Below, piece after piece: positions 1-5,330 of a stretch of DNA of 5,330 nucleotides. Each line of letters opens with the position of its first letter. The first letter of the stretch is position 1. Origin of the DNA: Rikenellaceae bacterium (lineage in GTDB: Bacteria; Bacteroidota; Bacteroidia; Bacteroidales; Rikenellaceae); assembly GCA_021203585.1 (NCBI GenBank), contig JAJQAW010000277.1, forward strand, positions 4,476 through 9,805. The letters are read 5' to 3'. Position numbers and translations under genes: made by a program. The notes under the pieces are model-generated. The model saw only the letters and a list, made by a program, of their open reading frames with translations. It had not been told where the DNA came from and made no database searches.

Positions 1-1303
1 GGCTCATAGCCGAGATTTCGGCAATATTCCGGCCGTCGATTTTAAAGCTCAGGGCTTCGGGCCGCAGGCGGCTTCCGTTGCATTGGGCGCAGGCTTGACG
101 GCGAACGAATTGTTCTTTCCACCGCTGGGTTTTAGCGCTTTCGTCGTCCAGCTTCTCGATGTATCCGACCACCCCGTCCCAATTGACCAAGTAGCGGCCG
201 GTGGAAGAGCCGGAACCGGACCGGTAATCGACCTGCAGCGGTTCGGAATCTCCGTAAAGAATGGCATGGAGCGCTTCGTCGGAAATCGAATCCACCGGCT
301 CGTCGAGAGTGAAATCGTATTTTTTACCCAGCACCTGCAACTGGGCAAACAGCAGATTATCCCGTTGTTTGCCCAGTGGTTCGATCGCCCCTTGGGCGAT
401 GCTTTTTTTGCGGTTGGGGATCATTTTGTCCATATCGAACACTACCTCTTCCCCCAGCCCGTTGCAGTGAGGACAGGCACCCTGCGGGGAATTGAACGAA
501 AAAGTATGCGGTGCAGGCTCATTGAAAGCTGTTCCGGAGGTAGGACACATCAGGTTCCGACTGAAATAGCGCAATCTTTCCGTTTCGAAATCGTATACCA
601 GCATGGTGCCCTTGCCTTGCCGCATGGCTTCCTGCAGGCTTTTCAACAACCGGTCCCGGTTTTCCGGGCGGGCGGTCAGGCGATCGACCACCAGTTCGAT
701 GTGGTGCACTTTATACCGGTCCGCCTTCATGCCGGAAACGAGATCCTCCACTTTGCCGTCGATTCGCATTTTGGTGTATCCCTTTTTGAGCATCGATTCG
801 AATAGCTCGCGGTAGTGTCCTTTCCGGCCTTTTACCAGGGGAGCCAGTAAGGCTATTTTATGATTGTCGAATTGTTCGAGAATTAGCTCGACGATTTGGC
901 TATCCGTATAACGCACCATTTCCTCGCCCGTAACCGGGGAATAAGCGACCGAAGCCCGGGCGTAAAGCAAGCGCAGGAAATCGTTGATTTCCGTTACAGT
1001 GCCCACGGTCGAGCGGGGATTTTTGTTGGTGGTTTTCTGTTCGATGGAAATCACGGGACTCAGTCCGGTGATTTTCTCCACTTCCGGACGTTCCATACTG
1101 CCGATAAACTGCCGGGCATAGGAGGACAGGGTCTCCATATACCGGCGCTGCCCTTCGGCATAAATCGTATCGAAGGCCAGGGAGGATTTGCCGGAGCCGG
1201 ATAATCCGGTAATGACCGTCAGCCGGTTACGCGGAATGGTGACATCTATGTTTTTGAGGTTGTTGGCTCTCGCCCCATACACCTCTATCGTATGTTCGTT
1301 CAT
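1..1303 (-). CDS. uvrA: UvrABC excinuclease subunit A, N-terminal 434 residues (gene cut by left window edge)
   Basis: UvrA is the damage-sensing ABC-type ATPase of nucleotide excision repair; as a dimer it loads UvrB at lesions in the cytoplasm. The visible part starts MNEHTIEVYGARANNLKNI, the usual UvrA N-terminus, with ATG at 1303-1301. Walker A is GLSGSGKS at residues 33-40, followed by the SLAFDTIYAEGQRRY block and the Q-loop region with ISIEQKTTNKNPRSTVGT (86-103). Residues about 125-245 match the UvrB-binding domain. The first zinc module spans 253-280 and the CxxCNGSRL element begins at C405. Full-length UvrA is about 940 residues, so roughly 46 percent is present; the signature motif of the first ATPase half and the whole second half lie outside. 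Odd point: the zinc module has C253, C277 and C280, but the expected fourth Cys is Ser256. No Shine-Dalgarno sequence is visible before the start, as is usual in Bacteroidota. The gene is divergent from cvfB. The family call is secure; I cannot tell whether the genome holds a second uvrA paralogue. Confidence 0.97.
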   Translation of the reverse strand, partial: MNEHTIEVYGARANNLKNIDVTIPRNRLTVITGLSGSGKSSLAFDTIYAEGQRRYMETLSSYARQFIGSMERPEVEKITGLSPVISIEQKTTNKNPRSTVGTVTEINDFLRLLYARASVAYSPVTGEEMVRYTDSQIVELILEQFDNHKIALLAPLVKGRKGHYRELFESMLKKGYTKMRIDGKVEDLVSGMKADRYKVHHIELVVDRLTARPENRDRLLKSLQEAMRQGKGTMLVYDFETERLRYFSRNLMCPTSGTAFNEPAPHTFSFNSPQGACPHCNGLGEEVVFDMDKMIPNRKKSIAQGAIEPLGKQRDNLLFAQLQVLGKKYDFTLDEPVDSISDEALHAILYGDSEPLQVDYRSGSGSSTGRYLVNWDGVVGYIEKLDDESAKTQRWKEQFVRRQACAQCNGSRLRPEALSFKIDGRNIAEISAMS

Positions 1304-1369
1304 ATCGGAATAAAAACGTAAAAAGCGGGCCAACATTGTCCCAGGCCATGCGTTTACGGGTCCAATTGG

Positions 1370-1377
1370 CAAAGATA
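1370..1377 (-). promoter_or_regulatory. Possible -7 box of the uvrA promoter
   Basis: Read on the minus strand this is TATCTTTG, an exact match to the Bacteroidota -7 consensus TAnnTTTG. It would start transcription near 1360-1366, giving a uvrA leader of about 60 nt. I find no good TTTG -33 element 19-21 bp further upstream, so the call rests on one 8-bp box and its position in the divergent gap. An 8-bp palindrome, CCAATTGG (1362-1369), abuts it but may be chance. Confidence 0.35.
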
Positions 1378-1398
1378 GCCATTATTTCCCAATGCTCC

Positions 1399-1430
1399 TT
1401 TGGAGTTCCCAGGTAATTTGCCTAAGTTTG
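1399..1430 (+). promoter_or_regulatory. Bacteroidota-type housekeeping promoter for cvfB
   Basis: TTTG at 1399-1402 and TAAGTTTG at 1423-1430 are separated by 20 bp. This agrees with the known Bacteroides primary sigma factor promoter: TTTG at about -33, a 19-21 bp spacer, and TAnnTTTG at about -7. Transcription should begin around 1434-1438, only about 13-17 nt before the cvfB ATG, so the mRNA would have a very short leader. It probably drives both cvfB and the DUF4954 gene, because no second promoter is visible between them. Confidence 0.7.
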
Positions 1431-1450
1431 TAGCTTAAATATGCAGGTCC

Positions 1451-2284
1451 ATGCTCATTCCCGGAAAATATTATACCCTCACCGTAAGCCGCAATACCGA
1501 TTTCGGCCAATTTCTCGTCGACGACGACGGCGATGAAATCCTGTTGCCGAACCGGTATGTGACCGACCAAATCCAACCGGGGGATCCCATCGAAGTCTTC
1601 GTCTATACCGACTCCGAAGACCGCCCCGTAGCTACAACCGAAAAACCCTTCCTGCAAGCCGGACAAGCGGCTTACCTGGAAGCCGTGGATAAAACCATAC
1701 ACGGCGCCTTCTTCCGATGGGGCGTACCCAAAGACTTGTTCGTGCCGATCCGGAATCAGATCAACCGAATCGATGTAGGAAAAAAATACATCGTCTATAT
1801 GTATGTGGACCAGCTCAGCAACCGACTGACCGGAACCACCAAATTAAACGCCTTCATCCGCAACGAAGAGATTACCGTAACCCCCGGCCAGGAAGTCGAT
1901 ATTTTGATCGCTCTGAAAAACCCGTATGGCTACCGCGTGGTCATCGACCACAAACACCGGGGAATGATCTACACCAATCAAATCTTTACTCCGGTGGCAG
2001 TCGGCGATCAACGAAAAGCCTATGTAGCGCGCATCACCGAGGACAACCGCATCGATCTTACCCTGCAAAAACAGGGCTATGATGAGGTTAAAGATTCGGC
2101 CGGAAAATTGCTGGAGCTGCTCCGGCAACACGGCGGAATCCTTCCGGTAGCCGACAGGAGCGCACCGGAAGAAGTTTACCGGTTGACGCAAATGAGTAAA
2201 AAAGTATTTAAACGGGCCGTCGGAACCCTCCTCAAGCAGGACCTGATCGAGATGGAGGATCACCGAATCGTTCTGAAAAAATAG
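1451..2284 (+). CDS. cvfB: CvfB/YitL-family S1-domain RNA-binding protein
   Basis: This 277-residue cytoplasmic protein matches the CvfB (conserved virulence factor B, YitL) family. It has tandem S1-type OB folds at about residues 1-65, 70-132 and 143-208, and a winged helix at about 214-277. Characteristic pieces are the first-domain end DSEDRPVATTEKP (54-66), GAFFRWGVPKDLFVP (85-99), the SNRLTGTTKL stretch (123-132), GYRVVIDHKHRGMIY (160-174), and the winged-helix segment MSKKVFKRAVGTLLKQ (248-263). The length is normal for the family. In Staphylococcus, CvfB affects virulence-gene expression and binds RNA; the exact cellular job is not settled, and in Bacteroidota it is unstudied as far as I know. 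ATG 1451 is the first possible start in frame, because a TAA lies in frame at 1436-1438. No Shine-Dalgarno sequence is obvious. The winged helix sometimes leads to automatic naming as a DNA-binding regulator; the S1 domains make RNA binding the better guess. Confidence 0.93.
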   Translation: MLIPGKYYTLTVSRNTDFGQFLVDDDGDEILLPNRYVTDQIQPGDPIEVFVYTDSEDRPVATTEKPFLQAGQAAYLEAVDKTIHGAFFRWGVPKDLFVPIRNQINRIDVGKKYIVYMYVDQLSNRLTGTTKLNAFIRNEEITVTPGQEVDILIALKNPYGYRVVIDHKHRGMIYTNQIFTPVAVGDQRKAYVARITEDNRIDLTLQKQGYDEVKDSAGKLLELLRQHGGILPVADRSAPEEVYRLTQMSKKVFKRAVGTLLKQDLIEMEDHRIVLKK

Positions 2285-2306
2285 CTCCCGGCATCCGCTG
2301 CCGGAG
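2285..2306 (+). other. Small hairpin between cvfB and the DUF4954 gene
   Basis: Immediately after the cvfB stop, CCGGCA (2288-2293) pairs with TGCCGG (2299-2304) around a 5-nt loop. After a one-base bulge, two more pairs extend the stem. No run of T follows (the next bases are TGGCAAAAC), so it does not look like an intrinsic terminator. It could stabilise the 3' end of cvfB RNA or tune expression of the downstream gene, or it may be chance in GC-rich DNA. Confidence 0.3.
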
Positions 2307-2327
2307 TGGCAAAACAATACCGCTCCC

Positions 2328-4169
2328 ATGAACGGAACCCTATACCGCCCACTCACCGATTCGGAAATTACCTTGCTCGAATCGAACGGATGCTCCGCCG
2401 CCGATTGGAAGCGCGTGGAGGTGGCCGAAGCTTTTTTCCCGGAGCGAATCCGCCATTGCCGGTTCTCCGGCACGGTTCGTCTGGGCAACCACGTGTCGAT
2501 CGACGGGGTTCCCGGAGGAATTGAAAATTACGAGATCGGGGATCATGTAATCATCCAAAACACGGAATGCCTCATTTGTCATCCCGGCTCCCGGTTCGGA
2601 AACGGCACGCGGGTATCGGTATTGATCGAATCCGGAGGCCGGGAAGTCCCCCTGTTCGATCGACTGACAGCCCCGTTGGCCTGGCTGATCGCCATGAACC
2701 GCCACCGCACGGATGCGGTTCGACGGATCGAGGAACTGATCCGCAGCGAAACGGAGATGACCCTTCCCGGCCGGAGTCGAATCGGCGCCGGAAGCCGCAT
2801 CGTTCACTGTGGAATGCTGACGGACCTTTGCATCGGAGAATATGCCCGGATTGAGGGCGCAGCCGAATTGTCCAACGGCACGATCAACAGCCGGGCGGAA
2901 GCGCCGACTACCATCGGTCGAGGGGTGATCGCGCGCCATTTTATCGTAGGCGATTCGGTCGAAATCACCGACTATGCCCTCCTCGAAAATTGCTTCATCG
3001 GTCAAGGATGCCGAATCGGCAAAGGTTTTTCGGCCGAAAACTCGCTGTTTTTTGCCAACTGCGAATGCTATCGAGGCGAAGCCTGTTCGGTGCTGGCCGG
3101 TCCCTATACCGTTACCCACCATAAGTCCACCCTATTGGTAGGCGGCATGTTTTCCTTCTACAACGCCGGCAGCAACAGCAACCAAAGCAACCACATGTAC
3201 CGGCTCGGACCGATGCATCAGGGAATCCTGGAACGGGGATGCAAAACCGGCAGCGGTTCTTATCTGCTTTTCCCGGCCCGGATCGGCGCCTTTTCCATCG
3301 TCAAAGGCCGGCACTACCATCACCCGGATACCGCCCTGCTGCCTTTTTCCTATCTGATCGAAGAGAACGGGCGCACCGTACTGTTGCCCGGCGCTACTCT
3401 GCGCAGCATCGGTTTGAGCCGGGATCTACGCAAATGGCCGGAACGGGACCGGCGGAGAGGCGAAAAATGGGATCCGATCATTTTCGATGCGTCGACCCCC
3501 TACGTGGTGGAACAGCTGCTCGCCGGATTGGACATTTTACAAAATCTAGAACCGGGCACGGATGCCGCCTACCGCGGCACCGTCATACCGGCCCGGCAGA
3601 TCGAGCGGGGGATTACGTATTACCGGACGGCAATCGATTTTTACCTGGGCACCCTGGCGGCAGAACTTCTGGACGAGGGAATACCACCCGCTCCCCAACC
3701 GGGCATCACCACCGGCTGGCTCGATGCGGCCGGATTGCCCGCGCCGCAATCGCAGCTCGAACACATTATCCAGGCTCTTCCGCAGATGCACTCCCTCCGG
3801 GAATTGGAAGCAGCCCTGACCCAACTGTACGTGCAGTACGATCAAAATAACCGCACCTACGCGGCGAGGCTGATGAGTTCCCGGGCGGGAAAAACGATCG
3901 ACGAATTCATGCCGGCCGACTGGACGGAACTATTGAAAAACGGAGAAATGGCGGCCGAAGCCCTATGGAACTGGCAGCAGCAAGACGCTGCCAAAGAAGC
4001 GGAGCAACGGATGCAAATCGGCTACAGACCCACAGCCGATACCGAACAGGCAGAAAGGGAATTCGAGGCCATTCACGGCTTATCGATGGCCGCCGCGCTG
4101 AAAAAGCTGAAAAAGGATCACGACCTTCTAGTGGAGACCTTCCGCCGGCATCTGGAGTGCCTGGCCTGA
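2328..4169 (+). CDS. DUF4954-family protein: left-handed beta-helix (hexapeptide repeat) with helical C-terminal domain
   Basis: This 613-residue protein has no known function. It has no signal peptide or membrane segment, so it should be cytoplasmic. After a short N-terminal region it has hexapeptide-type coils in two blocks. The first block is about 40-105, with VRLGNHVSI, YEIGDHVII and RFGNGTRVSV. The second is about 145-265, with SRIGAGSRI, LCIGEYARI, TTIGRGVIA, FIVGDSVEI and CFIGQGCRIGKG. A helical insert (about 108-140) separates them. A segment rich in His, Asn and Ser follows (264-298: HHK, then GSNSNQSNHMYRLGPMHQG), another coil with ARIGAFSIV (317-325), and the cluster GRHYHH (327-332). 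Residues about 380-613 are predicted helical, possibly the separate DUF6819 domain that I recall accompanying DUF4954. The family is typically about 650 residues, so this is near full length. The fold resembles that of acyltransferases and the C-terminal part of sugar nucleotidyltransferases, but no GT-A nucleotidyltransferase signature is present. It starts 43 bp after cvfB with no visible promoter or Shine-Dalgarno, so co-transcription is likely. The family call comes from recognition of the sequence, not a search. Confidence 0.85.
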   Translation: MNGTLYRPLTDSEITLLESNGCSAADWKRVEVAEAFFPERIRHCRFSGTVRLGNHVSIDGVPGGIENYEIGDHVIIQNTECLICHPGSRFGNGTRVSVLIESGGREVPLFDRLTAPLAWLIAMNRHRTDAVRRIEELIRSETEMTLPGRSRIGAGSRIVHCGMLTDLCIGEYARIEGAAELSNGTINSRAEAPTTIGRGVIARHFIVGDSVEITDYALLENCFIGQGCRIGKGFSAENSLFFANCECYRGEACSVLAGPYTVTHHKSTLLVGGMFSFYNAGSNSNQSNHMYRLGPMHQGILERGCKTGSGSYLLFPARIGAFSIVKGRHYHHPDTALLPFSYLIEENGRTVLLPGATLRSIGLSRDLRKWPERDRRRGEKWDPIIFDASTPYVVEQLLAGLDILQNLEPGTDAAYRGTVIPARQIERGITYYRTAIDFYLGTLAAELLDEGIPPAPQPGITTGWLDAAGLPAPQSQLEHIIQALPQMHSLRELEAALTQLYVQYDQNNRTYAARLMSSRAGKTIDEFMPADWTELLKNGEMAAEALWNWQQQDAAKEAEQRMQIGYRPTADTEQAEREFEAIHGLSMAAALKKLKKDHDLLVETFRRHLECLA

Positions 4170-4273
4170 AACACAGCCGCAGCAGTCAAAAAGGCCACGC
4201 CCCCCTTAAAAACTTCGTCCAGGGCTCCTCGCGGTCCTTTCCTGTTTGTTTGAGAACGGTCGATGCGCTCCGG

Positions 4274-5176
4274 CTATTTTTTGGACAATTCCCTTTTGGG
4301 CCGCATCACTCGCAGAGCCTTCGGTTCGCAGGTGATGTGCAGCGGAAAGGAGGGTCCGGCCTCCCCGTCCATATCGGTAGTCTCACTGCTGTCCGAAAAA
4401 ATCTGCATCCGGCAGCTGCGCAGGTGTACGATATCTTTCGGATAATGGTCGCTCGGCCGACGAAGAAAGGCAGTTACCGTTCGTATGGTTTCGACGATGT
4501 GGTCTCCTTTGACAATCAATAAATCCAGCAATCCGTCCGTTTCATCGGAGAGGTAGGCGATCTTCAGGTTTCCCGCGGTCTGTCCGTTGAACACGAACAG
4601 CATCAATGCGGAGCCTTGAAAAATTTCCTTTCCTTGCTCTTCAACCCGGATGTGCATTTTCCGGAAATTCGGCAACTCCCCGATTCCACTCATATAGTAG
4701 ACCAGTTTCCCCAAGGTATTTTTCAGTGCCGTCGGCGTACGTTGGGAGATGTCGGTAAATAGACCGCTGCTAAATACATTGACGAAATAGCGGTCGTTGA
4801 CCTTTCCCAAATCCACCGCAGTGATTTCTCCACTGAGGATGCGTTTACAGGCCGTGGCGATATCCGTCGGCACCCCCATCAATTTGGCAAAATCGTTGGC
4901 CGTACCGGTGGGCAAAACCGCCAGCGGTATATCTAGCCCTCTGGATTTCATAATGTTGACGATATGATTGACCGTGCCGTCGCCACCGGCCAGCAAGATG
5001 TGGTCGTACGTCTGGTCCAGGTCCCGGGCAATCTCCTGATCGTCGTAATCGAATGTCAACCGAAAAGGGATGATCGTGTATCCCCTGCGCTGGTAAATGG
5101 CAATGATATCGTCCAGGGAATCCAGAATACGGTTATCTCCCGATTTGGGGTTATAGATCAATTTGACCTTTTTCAT
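4274..5176 (-). CDS. YegS/DgkB-type lipid kinase (diacylglycerol kinase catalytic domain)
   Basis: This 300-residue protein belongs to the soluble diacylglycerol/lipid kinase family (YegS/Rv2252/BmrU), which transfers phosphate from ATP to diacylglycerol or a related lipid at the inner face of the membrane. The order of motifs is complete. These are the N-terminal strand with IYNPKSG (7-13), the nucleotide-binding loop GGDGTVNHIVN (64-74), PTGTANDFAKLMG (89-101), FNGQTAGNL (196-204), the acidic DETDGLLDLLIV (211-222) and DMDGE (268-272). In the last motif, the Glu of DGE corresponds to the residue proposed as general base in DgkB. The length is typical and there are no transmembrane helices. 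One variation is FNG where many relatives have GNG. The ATG at 5176-5174 is followed directly by the usual MKKVKLIYNPKSG start. It lies 5 bp after the stop of the probable apbE, so both are one transcription unit. In DgkB-type enzymes the role is recycling diacylglycerol into phospholipid synthesis; whether the substrate here is diacylglycerol, phosphatidylglycerol or another lipid cannot be read from the sequence. Confidence 0.93.
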   Translation of the reverse strand: MKKVKLIYNPKSGDNRILDSLDDIIAIYQRRGYTIIPFRLTFDYDDQEIARDLDQTYDHILLAGGDGTVNHIVNIMKSRGLDIPLAVLPTGTANDFAKLMGVPTDIATACKRILSGEITAVDLGKVNDRYFVNVFSSGLFTDISQRTPTALKNTLGKLVYYMSGIGELPNFRKMHIRVEEQGKEIFQGSALMLFVFNGQTAGNLKIAYLSDETDGLLDLLIVKGDHIVETIRTVTAFLRRPSDHYPKDIVHLRSCRMQIFSDSSETTDMDGEAGPSFPLHITCEPKALRVMRPKRELSKK

Positions 5177-5181
5177 ACGGT

Positions 5182-5330
5182 TTACTGGATTTCAGGAAGT
5201 CCCGAATTAAACGTTTGAATCGTTCCGCGATCATCCAGGTAGACGATAATGGCATCCAGTTCGGGGTGTTCGTCCAGAAAGATCAGGCTGGTTTCCAGGC
5301 CGGCTACCATAAAGAACGTACCGTAAACAT
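5182..5330 (-). CDS. apbE: Probable FAD:protein FMN transferase (ApbE), C-terminal 48 residues (gene cut by right window edge)
   Basis: Only the C-terminus is visible. It begins VYGTFFMVAGLETSLIFLDE, continues with HPELDAIIVY and LDDRGTIQTF, and ends in GLPEIQ and TAA (5184-5182). This resembles the end of Bacteroidota ApbE proteins, where an (A)D-x-(A/G)-T-x-x-x-V-x-G-(L)E block is followed by a strand such as LDALLIY and a short tail. The two leftover bases before the first codon (AT) fit a preceding Asp codon GAT, as that motif would need. ApbE moves FMN from FAD onto a threonine of target proteins such as NqrB/NqrC or RnfG outside the cytoplasmic membrane, and is usually a lipoprotein. 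None of its catalytic motifs, nor its signal peptide, lies in the window. It precedes the lipid kinase by 5 bp. With 48 residues to judge from, the identification is probable rather than certain. Confidence 0.6.
   Translation of the reverse strand, partial: VYGTFFMVAGLETSLIFLDEHPELDAIIVYLDDRGTIQTFNSGLPEIQ

Noticed and set aside
83..805. A 240-residue open frame on the plus strand opposite uvrA, and several shorter ones
   Set aside because: It lies antisense to a clearly conserved UvrA reading frame. Its protein shows no recognisable family, and such long shadows are expected in GC-rich coding DNA.
1362..1369. CCAATTGG palindrome next to the uvrA -7 box, considered as an operator
   Set aside because: Perfect 8-bp palindromes are common by chance, and no second copy or longer dyad surrounds it.
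1382..1702. A 106-residue minus-strand frame upstream of uvrA
   Set aside because: It mostly overlaps cvfB in antisense and covers its promoter. It has no family resemblance.
2340..3122. A 260-residue minus-strand open frame opposite the DUF4954 gene, with others at 1844-2488 and 3546-3845
   Set aside because: The plus-strand frames show repeat structure and family motifs, while these antisense frames have none and no start signals. They are shadows.
3239..3850. A 203-residue plus-strand frame overlapping the DUF4954 gene in another frame
   Set aside because: It is rich in Arg, Pro and Gly, as an out-of-frame reading of this codon usage gives, and it matches nothing I recognise.
2328..4169. 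Reading the beta-helix protein as a GlmU-like sugar nucleotidyltransferase
   Set aside because: The hexapeptide fold fits, but the N-terminus lacks the Rossmann-like nucleotidyltransferase domain and its GxGTRM-type motif, so only the fold is shared.
4170..4273. Possible intrinsic terminators in the convergent gap, such as a 4-bp AAGG/CCTT stem followed by T on the minus strand (about 4189-4208), and a weak stem around 4212-4230
   Set aside because: The stems are short or rely on wobble pairs, and none combines a stable hairpin with a clean T tract. Termination presumably happens here, but I cannot place the site.

Overview
The window looks like an ordinary stretch of chromosome from a member of the Bacteroidota, most likely Bacteroidales. 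Four things point that way. One gene encodes a DUF4954-type protein, a family I know mainly from Bacteroidales. The start codons lack clear Shine-Dalgarno sequences. A near-perfect Bacteroidota promoter (TTTG, 20 bp, TAnnTTTG) lies in front of the second gene. The UvrA shows a Bacteroidota-like variant in its N-terminal half. The DNA is moderately G+C rich throughout, so most long open frames opposite the real genes are shadows. Base composition does not shift visibly, and I see no mobile element, CRISPR array, tRNA or rRNA.

Layout. (1) Positions 1-1303, minus strand: the first 434 residues of UvrA, the DNA damage-recognition ATPase of nucleotide excision repair; the gene runs off the left edge. 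(2) Positions 1304-1450: a divergent promoter region serving uvrA leftward and cvfB rightward. (3) Positions 1451-2284, plus strand: a complete CvfB/YitL-type protein with S1 RNA-binding domains and a C-terminal winged helix. (4) Positions 2328-4169, plus strand: a 613-residue DUF4954-type protein with a long left-handed beta-helix (hexapeptide repeats) and a helical C-terminal domain, of unknown function; it lies 43 bp after cvfB without a promoter of its own that I can see. (5) Positions 4170-4273: a short convergent gap. (6) Positions 4274-5176, minus strand: a complete YegS/DgkB-type lipid kinase. (7) Positions 5182-5330, minus strand: the last 48 residues of what is probably ApbE (FAD:protein FMN transferase), 5 bp upstream of the kinase in the same transcription unit.

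There are thus three transcription units: uvrA leftward, cvfB-DUF4954 rightward, and apbE-lipid kinase leftward. They do not form one obvious pathway. I did not find a new defence, mobile or RNA-based system. The least understood item is the DUF4954 protein, with a histidine- and asparagine-rich segment in its beta-helix and a stable-looking pairing with an RNA-binding protein gene.
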